A stretch of DNA of 32,217 bases from positions 1-32,217 of the forward strand of contig VGWF01000051.1 of the NCBI GenBank assembly GCA_016873715.1. Direction: 5' to 3'. Position 1 is the first letter of the stretch, and each line of letters starts with the position of its first letter. The position numbers and the translations under genes are program-made. The DNA is from Lentisphaerota bacterium (GTDB taxonomy: Bacteria > Verrucomicrobiota > Kiritimatiellia > PWTM01). The notes under the pieces are model-generated. The model searched no databases, was not told the origin of the DNA, and saw only the letters and a program-made list of their open reading frames with translations. This document shows, in pieces, positions 25,050-32,217 of this stretch.

Positions 25050-25130
25050 GTTCGGCCGGGCCAGCGGCCCGGCCCTACCCATCGCTCCCGAGGAATCCAT
25101 GGCAGGGCCGGGCCGCTGGCCCGGCCGTTC
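25050..25130. repeat. 81-bp inverted-repeat element, copy 2
   Basis: Arms 25050-25079 and 25101-25130 are inverted copies with 3 mismatches in 30, and the spacer is 21 bp, as in copy 1 at 9220-9300. It ends 21 bp from the end of the amidohydrolase-like gene. Confidence 0.85.
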
Positions 25131-25151
25131 GAGCGATACCCGGCCGCCGTG

Positions 25152-26012
25152 TCACGGGGGCGGCTGCTCCGGGGATCCCGTCAACGGCCCGCGAGGCCCC
25201 GGGCCCTCCCGGGCGTCCGCGGCGGGCAGGAAGGCCCGCGCGAAGGCCGCGATCGCCGTGGCGAAGTCCCCGGCGGTCCGGTCCAGGACGCGCGTCGCGC
25301 GGAACGTGCGCCCGAACTCCACCATGATCGCGTCGAGCCCGTGCGGCGCGGCGGCGCCGTGCGCCCGGATGACCTCGCCTCCGGTGTAGTGGACCTCCCG
25401 GCCGCGCGAGGCGCCGGCGGGCGGCGAGACCGTGTAGCCAAGCGCCGCCAGCCGGCCGTGGAGACTGTCGGGGCCGGAGAGAGCCCGGTCGCCGAAGCGC
25501 TCCAGCAGGGGGCCGACGGTGCGGCCGTTCATCGTGCCGCGGAAGATCGTGTTCGTCTCCTTCGACTGCCCGTGGACGTCGATCAGGAGCCCGCGGCCCC
25601 ATCGCGCGCGGACGGCGCGGCACGCGTTGCTCAGCGCGCCATGGTAGGCGTCGTACACCGGTTGCGCGGCGGGGGATTCGTAGGCGTCGGCCGGCGCGCG
25701 GTTCGCGTCGATGTACTTGCGGTCGAACCGGGCGATCACGAGATACGGGCGGCCGCCGAGCGCCTTCTCCAGCGCGGCGGCGGTCTTCTCGGTCAGCACG
25801 TCCGTGGCGGTGTCCCGATCGGTGACGAAGTTCCGCGCCCCCGTTCCGGTCCGGACCGGCACCCCGGGAATCGCGGCCCGGCCGCCGTGCGGGGCCGAGA
25901 GCACGATGGGGAGGGTGCCCTCGACGACGGTAACGAGCGGCGCGGCATCGGCCGCGGACGCCGAGGCGAGGCCCGCCGTGACAACCGCGAGCGCCGCCAG
26001 GATCGCGCGCAT
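25152..26012 (-). CDS. Secreted N-formylglutamate-amidohydrolase-like protein
   Basis: The 286-residue product has a signal peptide (MRAILAALAVVTAGLASASA, then ADA). SAPHGG (39-44), RFDRKYIDANR (95-105) and DVHGQ (145-149) are the conserved metal- and substrate-binding motifs of the N-formylglutamate amidohydrolase fold, which also includes zinc peptidases. Classical members act in cytoplasmic histidine breakdown, so an exported one probably has another amide substrate. Its ATG lies 8 nt after the stop codon of the sulfatase gene, so the two are likely co-transcribed. The C-terminal tail is rich in Gly and Pro. Confidence 0.8.
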   Translation of the reverse strand: MRAILAALAVVTAGLASASAADAAPLVTVVEGTLPIVLSAPHGGRAAIPGVPVRTGTGARNFVTDRDTATDVLTEKTAAALEKALGGRPYLVIARFDRKYIDANRAPADAYESPAAQPVYDAYHGALSNACRAVRARWGRGLLIDVHGQSKETNTIFRGTMNGRTVGPLLERFGDRALSGPDSLHGRLAALGYTVSPPAGASRGREVHYTGGEVIRAHGAAAPHGLDAIMVEFGRTFRATRVLDRTAGDFATAIAAFARAFLPAADAREGPGPRGPLTGSPEQPPP

Positions 26013-26020
26013 CGCCGGGG

Positions 26021-27943
26021 TCACTGCCGCCGCCCTCCGCGGGCCTTCGGTTCGCGGGGCGCGGAACCGCCCTGCGGGTCCAGCAGGAACTGCGGAATGC
26101 GGTTGCCGGGTTCGCCGGCGGGGAGACCGCGCACCGCCTCCTGCGCCGCCGCGAGCGTCACGTGGCCGGCGCGCCACAGGGCTTCGAGCGCGTTCTGTGC
26201 GGCGAGGGCCTCGTACGTCCCCGTGCCCCGGAGCGCCGCGGTCACGACCTTCGCCGCGGCGGGCGCACCGCCGAGATACCCGAGGGCCTCGGCGGCGACG
26301 ATGCGCACGTCGGCCCATTCGTCGGCCAGGCGGGCCTCCAGGCCCGCCTTCGCCGGCGCGGCGCGGTCGCCGAGAATGAGGCATCCGGTCGCGGCCCAGT
26401 AGCGGATCACCGGGTGCGGGTCGCCCAGCGCGGCGGTCAGCGCCGGCAGATGCGCGGGGTTGCGGTCGGAGGCCCGGTCCGCCACATCGAGAATCCGCTC
26501 CAGCGGATAGGCGGCGCTGTGCGCGTAGGCATGGAGGGTCCCCTCCCCGGCGAGCTTCGCGGCCATGCCCTCGGGGATGAAACCGGTGTCGCGCGTCGCG
26601 AGGATGTTCGCCCGGAGCGCGGCGCGCAGCACTGCGAGACGCTCCGCGTGCGCCGGATCGCCGGCGAGGTTGCGGATCTCGAACGGATCGCCGGCGATGC
26701 GGTAGAGCTCCTCGCCCGGCTTCGGACGCCAGTAGGCGGCCTGCGCCTCGTTGCAGCGGCCGGCTTCGTACTCCGCGAACCACGACCGCATGCTCGGCTG
26801 GACCTCGAACGGGTAGGTGTAGTGCTGTCCCCACGGGCGGTGCGGCGAGTAGTTCCGCACGTAACGGTATTCGCGGTCCCGCACGGCGCGCGCGGTATCG
26901 TAGCGCTCGTCCATGCGGCCGCGGAACAGGAACACGTGGTCGCGCGGCGCGGCCTTCGCGGCGCCGAGGAAGGGACGCCCCTCGTAGTTCGCGGGAACCG
27001 GGACGCCGCAGAGGCTGAGGACCGTCGCGGGGAAGTCGACGAAGGCGACGAGGTCGTCGACCCACGCGCCCGGGTTCGCGGGCGCGACATGCGCCCACTT
27101 CGGCGGGATGCGCACGATCAGCGGCACGCGCGTGCCGGAGTCGTGGAGGTTGCGCTTGCCGCGCGGCAGCGCGCCGCCGTGGTCGCTGTAGTAGAAGACG
27201 ATCGTGTCGCCGGCGAGTCCCTCCCGGGAGAGTTCGTCGAGGATGGCGCCGGCCTGCGCGTCCATGACCGTCATCTGGTCGTAGTAGTTGGCCCAGTCGC
27301 GCCGGATCTCCGGCGTGTCCGGGTGGTACGGCGGCAGCGGGATCGTCTCCGGCGGCACGCGGAACGAGGTCTTGTCCCGCTTCGGCGCGACCTGGCTCTC
27401 GTGGCTGGACGTGAAGTTGAACACCGCGAAGAACGGCTGCCCGGGCGCGCGGTTGCGGTAGTGCGCCTTCGGGCTGCTCTCGTCCCACACCCTGCCGCGG
27501 CCGGCGACGTTGTAGTCGGTCTTCGAGTTGTTCGAGCAGTAGTAGCCCGCCGCGCGCAGCGGCTCGGGGTAGAGCGGGAAGGCCGCCGGGATGGCGACGC
27601 TGCTGCGGTGGTTGTGCGCGCCGAGCGAGCAGGCGTACATGCCGGTGATGAGCGTCGTGCGCGCGCTGGAGCAGACGGGCGCGTTGGCGAAGGCGTGGCG
27701 GTAGCGCAGCCCCTCGGCGGCGAGCCGGTCGAGGTTCGGCGTCTGCGCGAGCGGATCCCCGTAGCACCCGAGGTACGGGCTGTTGTCCTCGCTCGTGATC
27801 CACAGGATGTTCGGCCGCGGCGGGGCCGCATCCGGCGCCGCCGCGCCGGAGCACCGGATCGCGGGCAGGAGGACCGCGAGAAGGAGCGGGGCCGTTCGGC
27901 CGAAGTGTCGGACGACCGACGGAGATCGCGCGCGGGTGTTCAT
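26021..27943 (-). CDS. Secreted type I sulfatase with C-terminal HEAT-like extension
   Basis: This 640-residue protein has an N-terminal signal sequence. The formylglycine motif is CSSAR at 91-95 (Cys91, Arg95), a variant of C-x-P/A-x-R with Ser at the third place. Metal ligands are Asp53, Asn54 and the pair Asp254-His255 in YSDHGG. SSHES (His181) and Lys263 (GKRNLHDSG) match other active-site positions. From about residue 490, alternating helices such as NPAHLPALTAALGDPHPVIR and VRIVAAEALGYLGG form HEAT-like repeats, which suggests a protein or glycan contact surface. It would remove sulfate from polysaccharide, and needs activation by a formylglycine-generating or radical SAM maturase not present here. 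It is divergent from lpxD. A GCTAAT box about 29 nt before ATG is a possible -10. Confidence 0.9.
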   Translation of the reverse strand: MNTRARSPSVVRHFGRTAPLLLAVLLPAIRCSGAAAPDAAPPRPNILWITSEDNSPYLGCYGDPLAQTPNLDRLAAEGLRYRHAFANAPVCSSARTTLITGMYACSLGAHNHRSSVAIPAAFPLYPEPLRAAGYYCSNNSKTDYNVAGRGRVWDESSPKAHYRNRAPGQPFFAVFNFTSSHESQVAPKRDKTSFRVPPETIPLPPYHPDTPEIRRDWANYYDQMTVMDAQAGAILDELSREGLAGDTIVFYYSDHGGALPRGKRNLHDSGTRVPLIVRIPPKWAHVAPANPGAWVDDLVAFVDFPATVLSLCGVPVPANYEGRPFLGAAKAAPRDHVFLFRGRMDERYDTARAVRDREYRYVRNYSPHRPWGQHYTYPFEVQPSMRSWFAEYEAGRCNEAQAAYWRPKPGEELYRIAGDPFEIRNLAGDPAHAERLAVLRAALRANILATRDTGFIPEGMAAKLAGEGTLHAYAHSAAYPLERILDVADRASDRNPAHLPALTAALGDPHPVIRYWAATGCLILGDRAAPAKAGLEARLADEWADVRIVAAEALGYLGGAPAAAKVVTAALRGTGTYEALAAQNALEALWRAGHVTLAAAQEAVRGLPAGEPGNRIPQFLLDPQGGSAPREPKARGGRRQ

Positions 27944-28044
27944 CGTGGTGAAGAGTGCCCTCCCCGGCCGGGATTAGCGAGCCCCCCGGCGAGCCTGGGA
28001 GCGCGTCGCCGACGCCCCGCCCGCCGCGCGATCGGGGCTTCGGG

Positions 28045-28072
28045 TTGACATCGCCCGCCCGCGGACTACTGT
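28045..28072 (+). promoter_or_regulatory. Predicted promoter of lpxD
   Basis: TTGACA (28045-28050) is a perfect -35 box and TACTGT (28067-28072) follows after 16 bp. The ATG lies 28 nt further on, behind a GGGAG ribosome-binding site. This is the best sigma-70-type promoter in the window. Confidence 0.65.
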
Positions 28073-28100
28073 CGCGGCATCCAACGGGAGAACCGTCCTC

Positions 28101-29108
28101 ATGAACCATTCCATGGCCGACATCGCCCGCGTGGTGGAGGGAACCGTCGAGGGCGACCCCGCGCTTGCGGTCTCCGGCGTCGAGCAGATCGAATGTGCGG
28201 CGCCCGGCCAGATGACGTTCATCGGGGGCCCGGCCTACGTTTCCCTCTGGAGCACCTCGAAGGCCTCCGCGGCGCTGGTGAGCCGGGACTTGGCCGTCGA
28301 ACCCGGACCCGGACGCGCGCTCGTGCGGGTGAAGGACGCGGATCTGGCCATGGCCCGGGTGCTGGAACTCTTCGAGCCGCCGGCGCCGTTCCAGGCCGCC
28401 GGCGTGCATCCCCACGCGACCGTGGACGCCACGGCCGAGATCGGCGAGGGCGCCACGATCGGCCCGGGATGCTACGTCGGGGCCGGCGCGCGCATCGGGG
28501 CGGGATCCCGTCTCCATGCGAACGTGACCGTGCTCGACGAAACCCGGATCGGGACCCGGTGCATTCTCTGGCCGGGGGTGGTCGTGCGCGAGCGATGCAC
28601 GATCGGCAACGGCGTGATCCTCCATCCGCAGGTGTCGATCGGCGCGGACGGCTTCGGCTATCGCCCGTCCGCCGACGGCCGCGGCCTCGTCAAGATCCCC
28701 CACATCGGAACCGTGGTGCTGGGCGACGGCGTGGAGATCGGCGCGAACAGCTGCGTGGACCGGGGCAAGTTCAGCGCCACCTCCATCGGCGCCGGAACCA
28801 AGATCGACAATCTCGTGCAGATCGGACACAACTGCCGCATCGGCCGCTGCTGCGTCATCGCGGCCTGCACGGGCGTGGCCGGATCGGTCACGATGGGCGA
28901 CGGCGTGATGGTCGGCGGTTGCGTGGCCATCCGGGATCACCTCACGATCGGCAGCGGCGCGCGCATCGGCGGGGGGTCCGGCTTGATGGCCGACGTCGCC
29001 CCCGGGCAGACGGTCGCGGGAGCCCCCGCCACGGAGAGCCGGCAGGCCCTTCGCCAGTGGGCCGCCCTGCGGAAGCTCCCCGATGTCCTCCGGGACCTGA
29101 AACGCTGA
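28101..29108 (+). CDS. lpxD: UDP-3-O-(3-hydroxyacyl)glucosamine N-acyltransferase
   Basis: The 335-residue protein adds the second acyl chain to UDP-glucosamine in lipid A synthesis, so the organism makes lipopolysaccharide. An N-terminal uridine-binding domain (1-100) is followed by left-handed beta-helix hexapeptide repeats (IGEGATIGPGCYVG and many more). GADGFGY (181-187) and QIGHNC with catalytic His243 match LpxD. The C-terminal helices (RQALRQWAALRKLPDVLRDL) close the trimer. No lpxA, fabZ or bamA gene is adjacent, unlike the usual arrangement. It is convergent with the sulfatase at 29243. Confidence 0.95.
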   Translation: MNHSMADIARVVEGTVEGDPALAVSGVEQIECAAPGQMTFIGGPAYVSLWSTSKASAALVSRDLAVEPGPGRALVRVKDADLAMARVLELFEPPAPFQAAGVHPHATVDATAEIGEGATIGPGCYVGAGARIGAGSRLHANVTVLDETRIGTRCILWPGVVVRERCTIGNGVILHPQVSIGADGFGYRPSADGRGLVKIPHIGTVVLGDGVEIGANSCVDRGKFSATSIGAGTKIDNLVQIGHNCRIGRCCVIAACTGVAGSVTMGDGVMVGGCVAIRDHLTIGSGARIGGGSGLMADVAPGQTVAGAPATESRQALRQWAALRKLPDVLRDLKR

Positions 29109-29242
29109 TCCCACGGCGACGACGGGCGCCCGCCTGCGCTCACACCCCTCCAGGTGTCGGCCGGGTCTTCGGATACCGCCCCCCCCCTCACGGGCGAGTC
29201 GGGATCCGTGGCCCGGAGGCTCCCGCGCGATGCCTCAACGGC

Positions 29243-30697
29243 TCACTTCGGCGGTGCGTACAGGTGACGGCCCTTCCCCGCGGCGCGGTGGGCCTCGTGG
29301 GTGTCCTGCGGAATCCCGGGGTCGCCCTGCGCGGCGAGCCAGCGGTCGAGTTCGGCCGAGAGCCGCGCCTTGACCGCCGCGTGGGCCGGGTGGCCGGCGA
29401 GGTCGGTCATCTCGTGCGGGTCGGCGGCCGTGTGGTAGAGCTGCTCCGCCGGGCGGACCATGTATCGCTTCACGAGGCGGTAGGTGTCCGGGTTGTCCGA
29501 CGCGGTCGCAACCCAGGTCGGCCAGTAGGGGTTGTGCGGCGCGCCGCCGCCGAGGAGACCCATCAGGTGCTTCTCGATGTAGATCTCGTCCGGCGTGAGA
29601 TTGCGGATGTAGCGCCACTCGCCGTCGGTCACGCTGCGGACCGGGTAGGCCGGCCCCTCGGGAATGTTGTTGTGCGCGCCGTGGGCGAAGGTCCGGTGCG
29701 TGTCCTTCGCGCCGCGGAGCACGGCGGCGAAGCTCGTGCCGTCGAACGCGAACGCGGCGTCGGTCGGCGTGCCGCCGGCAAGGTCCACGAGCGTCGGCGC
29801 GACGTCGGCGTACTGGACGACGGCGTCCGTGTGCCGACCGGCCGCCACCTGGCCCGGCCAGCGGGCGACGAGCGCCGTGCGCAGGCCCGTGTCCCAGTTC
29901 GTCCACTTGCAGCCGGGGAACTGCGAGCCCTGCTCGCTGCTGAAGAGCACGAGCGTGTCCTTCTCCAGCCCCGCCTCGCGCAGCGCGGCGAGGATCTCCC
30001 CGACCTGGCCGTCCATGTACGTGATCTCCGCAAGATAGGCGCCAAAATCCTCGCGCGTCTTCGGCGTGTCGGCGAGGTGGGGCGGCAACGCGATCGTCGC
30101 CGGCGGGTACTGCGAGCGGTCGCCCATCACCCACGGCACGTGCGGCTCGACGAGCGCGACGACGAGGCAGAACGGCTCGTCCGCCCTGCGGGTCATGAAC
30201 GCGCGGACGCCATCCAGGCTGTGCGGCTGCGTCGGGTCGCGCGTGCAGCTCGTGTCGAAGCCGGGGACGGCCTCGAACGGGAACGCGGCCTTCGGCGCGA
30301 CGTGCACCTTGCCCGCGAGGCCGACACGGTAGCCGAGCGCGCCGAGGTGCTGCGGCAGGCTGCGCGTCTCCGGCCGGCTCGCGCTGTGGTTCCACGCGCA
30401 GCCGTTGCGCATCGGGGTCTGTCCGCTGTAGAGCTCCGCCCGGCACGGCTGGCACATCGCCATGCCGACGTAGGCGCGGTTGAACGTGAGCCCCTGCGCC
30501 GCGAACGCGTCGAGATTCGGCGTCCGCGCGTTCTTCCCGCCGTACAGCGGCAGGTCGTGCACCGTGCAGTCGTCCGCCAGGATCACCAGAACGTTCGGCC
30601 GAGGCGCCGGCACTCCTGTCGGCGCCGGACCGGCCTGCGCCACCGCCGCCCCCAGCCCCGCCGCCGCCACGAGCAAGCCCATCCCCATTCCTGTCAT
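29243..30697 (-). CDS. Secreted type I sulfatase with Glu-Gln in place of Asp-His
   Basis: From ATG at 30697 the product has 484 residues with a short signal peptide (GLLVAAAGLGAAVAQA). The formylglycine motif CQPCR (Cys82-Arg86) fits the C-x-P-x-R consensus. Asp42 and Asp43 are N-terminal calcium ligands, Lys130 and His132 (GKVHV) and His186 (EPHVPW) match the active site. The usual Asp-His/Asn metal pair is replaced by Glu255-Gln256 in SSEQGSQF, and Lys264 follows. It lies 53 bp downstream of the acetylesterase gene and is probably in one operon with it, but paired operator-like sites in between suggest its own control. The subfamily and substrate are not assigned. Confidence 0.9.
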   Translation of the reverse strand: MTGMGMGLLVAAAGLGAAVAQAGPAPTGVPAPRPNVLVILADDCTVHDLPLYGGKNARTPNLDAFAAQGLTFNRAYVGMAMCQPCRAELYSGQTPMRNGCAWNHSASRPETRSLPQHLGALGYRVGLAGKVHVAPKAAFPFEAVPGFDTSCTRDPTQPHSLDGVRAFMTRRADEPFCLVVALVEPHVPWVMGDRSQYPPATIALPPHLADTPKTREDFGAYLAEITYMDGQVGEILAALREAGLEKDTLVLFSSEQGSQFPGCKWTNWDTGLRTALVARWPGQVAAGRHTDAVVQYADVAPTLVDLAGGTPTDAAFAFDGTSFAAVLRGAKDTHRTFAHGAHNNIPEGPAYPVRSVTDGEWRYIRNLTPDEIYIEKHLMGLLGGGAPHNPYWPTWVATASDNPDTYRLVKRYMVRPAEQLYHTAADPHEMTDLAGHPAHAAVKARLSAELDRWLAAQGDPGIPQDTHEAHRAAGKGRHLYAPPK

Positions 30698-30733
30698 GTC
30701 CCCGCCTCCCGCACCGCCCTTGCCGCGTCGCGC

Positions 30734-30778
30734 TCCAAGGATCGAGCGCCTCACGGCGCGGCGGTTCCAACCGTTGGA
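30734..30778. promoter_or_regulatory. Paired operator-like palindromes ahead of the sulfatase
   Basis: TCCAA-CCG-TTGGA (30766-30778) has the same half-sites and spacing as the sites at 3163-3207. A degenerate second site, TCCAA-GGA-TCGAG (30734-30746), is centred 32 bp away, again about three turns. The first lies in the last codons of the acetylesterase gene, and both lie before the sulfatase ATG. Confidence 0.45.
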
Positions 30779-32217
30779 GCCTCCCCGTCGTCCGTCCGGA
30801 ACGGCGAGGCGGGCAGGCCCGCGGCGTTGACGAGGTTGCAGGCGGGGTTCATCGCCCACGCGTAGCGGACCGCGACCGGCGCCTTCACGTCGGGGCTGGA
30901 GACGACGGCCTTCGCCCCCTCGATCCGCGCGACGGCCGGCTTCCACTGCTTGTCCGCCCCCGCCACCTCGAAGCCCTTCACGTCCCCGTCCGCCGCCTTC
31001 AGCCCGCCGGCATGCGTGAACGACACGACGACCTCGGATCCGCGAATCTCGTGGCCGGCGGGGAGCGGACCGCTCGTCTCCGGGACCTTCCTCCCGTACA
31101 CATCGCCGAGCGCCCACAGGGAGAGCCGGCGCCCGACCTCCTGCTTGTTTTTCGGGTGGATGTCCTTCGGATCGCCGATGTCGACCGTGATCGCCATGCC
31201 CGTCTTGGGGAGCTTCAAGGTCTTGAGCATCGCCTCGCGGACGAGCAGCCAGTTGTCGCCCGTGCTCTCGCGTTCGAGGTTCGGGAGCTGGACCCACGCG
31301 AACGGGAACTCCGAGCCCCAGCGCGCACGCCAGTCGGTGACGAGCAGCGGAAGCTGGTGCTGGTAGACCGCGCCCTTGCCCGGATGCGAATTCGCCTCGC
31401 CCTGGTACCACACGGCGCCGCGGATCGCGTAGGGGATCAGCGGCGCGATCTTGCCGTTGAACAGCCCGCCGACATTGCCCTTCCTCGCCCGTGTTTCGAC
31501 GGGATCCCGCGGCGCCCGGGGCGCGGGCTTCCCCTCGGCTTTTGCCTTCTCTGCGAGTGTCTTCCACCGCGCCACCGCCTTCGCGTGGTCCGCCTTCGCG
31601 GCCTCGACGTCGAAATCCGCCTCCGCCTTCGCCGCGGCCTCGGCGGCCGCTTTGAGCTCCGGCACCGCCGCCTGGACGTCGGCCGCGATCCACGACTCGA
31701 TCGGCGTACCGCCGACGGACGAGTTGATCAGGCCGACCGGCACCTTGAGTTCGCGGTGCACTTCGCGGCCGAAGAAGTAGAGCGTCGCGGAGAACGTGCC
31801 GACCGTCTCCGGCGCGCAGACCTTCCACGCGCCTGTTCCCTTCTCTTGCGGCGTCGCCACGGCCCGCGAGCCCTCCGTGAACATGCGGACAAGCGGCAGG
31901 TTCGCCGCCGCTTTCTCGGCCTCGTAGTCCTTCGCGCGGGACACGCTCATCGCCATGTTCGACTGGCCCGAGCCGAGCCACACCTCGCCTACGAGCACGT
32001 CGGCGATCTCGATCTTCCGGTCCGGCGCGGCCGACCGCACCACCAGCGCGCGCGGCTCCGCGCTGGCGGACATGGGATCGAGCTTCACCCTCCACGTCCC
32101 GTCCGCACCCGCCGTCGCGGTCTTCGACTGCCCCGCGAACTCGACCGCGATCTTCTCGCCGGGATCCGCCCAGCCCCACACCGGCACCGCCATCTCCCGC
32201 TGCAGGACCCTGTGGGG
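30751..32217 (-). CDS. Sialate O-acetylesterase (SASA) family protein, 5' end cut by window
   Basis: The reading frame runs off the window edge, giving 488 residues without start codon or signal peptide. The visible start, LQREMAVPVWGWADPGE, is typical of the N-terminal part of SASA-type esterases, so little is missing beyond a leader. The catalytic Ser lies in GSGQSNM (codon at 31960-31962), WYQGEAN forms the oxyanion region, and DIHPKNKQ carries the Asp-x-His pair. These enzymes remove O-acetyl groups from sialic acids or, in glycan-degrading bacteria, from plant and algal polysaccharides. An Ala- and Lys-rich helical insertion (KAAAEAAAKAEADF onward) interrupts the fold. Its last codons overlap an operator-like palindrome. 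Confidence 0.88.
   Translation of the reverse strand, partial: PHRVLQREMAVPVWGWADPGEKIAVEFAGQSKTATAGADGTWRVKLDPMSASAEPRALVVRSAAPDRKIEIADVLVGEVWLGSGQSNMAMSVSRAKDYEAEKAAANLPLVRMFTEGSRAVATPQEKGTGAWKVCAPETVGTFSATLYFFGREVHRELKVPVGLINSSVGGTPIESWIAADVQAAVPELKAAAEAAAKAEADFDVEAAKADHAKAVARWKTLAEKAKAEGKPAPRAPRDPVETRARKGNVGGLFNGKIAPLIPYAIRGAVWYQGEANSHPGKGAVYQHQLPLLVTDWRARWGSEFPFAWVQLPNLERESTGDNWLLVREAMLKTLKLPKTGMAITVDIGDPKDIHPKNKQEVGRRLSLWALGDVYGRKVPETSGPLPAGHEIRGSEVVVSFTHAGGLKAADGDVKGFEVAGADKQWKPAVARIEGAKAVVSSPDVKAPVAVRYAWAMNPACNLVNAAGLPASPFRTDDGEAPTVGTAAP

Noticed and set aside
21440-25327. A 1295-codon plus-strand frame across the membrane-protein region
   Set aside because: It is out of frame with the membrane protein, Arg/Pro-rich, and runs through inverted repeats.
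29109-29242. Rho-independent terminator between lpxD and the sulfatase
   Set aside because: Only a 5-bp dyad (ACACC and GGTGT near 29143-29158) is seen, with no T-run.

Overview
This very GC-rich window looks like chromosomal DNA of a Gram-negative bacterium of the PVC superphylum, most likely Kiritimatiellota or Lentisphaerota. This is inferred from gene content: two type I sulfatases, two large GH106-type glycosidases, a DUF4838 protein, a Tat-exported Gfo/Idh/MocA oxidoreductase, a URO-D-like methyltransferase and an lpxD gene, with most enzymes carrying export signals. I see no rRNA, tRNA, CRISPR array, transposase or phage gene. Long open frames opposite the real genes are GC-driven shadows.

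Layout. Positions 233-3060 (+) hold lutA and a lutB-lutC fusion for L-lactate oxidation. Positions 3189-7682 (+) hold a secreted TIM-barrel-like protein of unknown specificity and a beta-helix lipoprotein resembling GH141. Positions 7698-13407 (-) hold a Tat-type oxidoreductase and a 1309-residue GH106-related glycosidase. Positions 13564-15942 (-) hold a URO-D-family methyltransferase and an acidic protein of unknown function. Positions 16431-19961 (+) hold a GH106 alpha-L-rhamnosidase-like enzyme, convergent with a DUF4838 lipoprotein (19987-21870, -). Positions 22230-24191 (+) hold a polytopic membrane protein of GT-C/YfhO type, then a bacterioferritin (24416-24913, -). Positions 25152-27943 (-) hold a sulfatase and an N-formylglutamate-amidohydrolase-like protein. 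Positions 28101-29108 (+) hold lpxD. Positions 29243-32217 (-) hold a second sulfatase and a sialate O-acetylesterase cut by the window end.

How it fits together (inference). The exported sulfatases, acetylesterase, rhamnosidase-like and beta-helix enzymes look like tools for a sulfated, acetylated polysaccharide containing deoxyhexoses such as rhamnose or fucose. Deoxyhexose breakdown yields L-lactaldehyde and L-lactate, which the Lut proteins could oxidise to pyruvate. No SusC/SusD pair is present, as is usual in this group.

The less ordinary signals are non-coding. Two paired palindromes of the form TCCAA-N3-TTGGA, 31-32 bp apart, sit by a promoter and ahead of a sulfatase. Several genes lack a Shine-Dalgarno sequence and have a -10 box ending 6-8 nt before the start codon, which suggests leaderless transcripts. 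Degenerate heptanucleotide tandem repeats occur between genes and, in frame, inside two coding sequences. There are also a twice-occurring 81-bp inverted-repeat element, a second long inverted repeat, and a four-unit 86/87-bp minisatellite in front of the GH106 gene.
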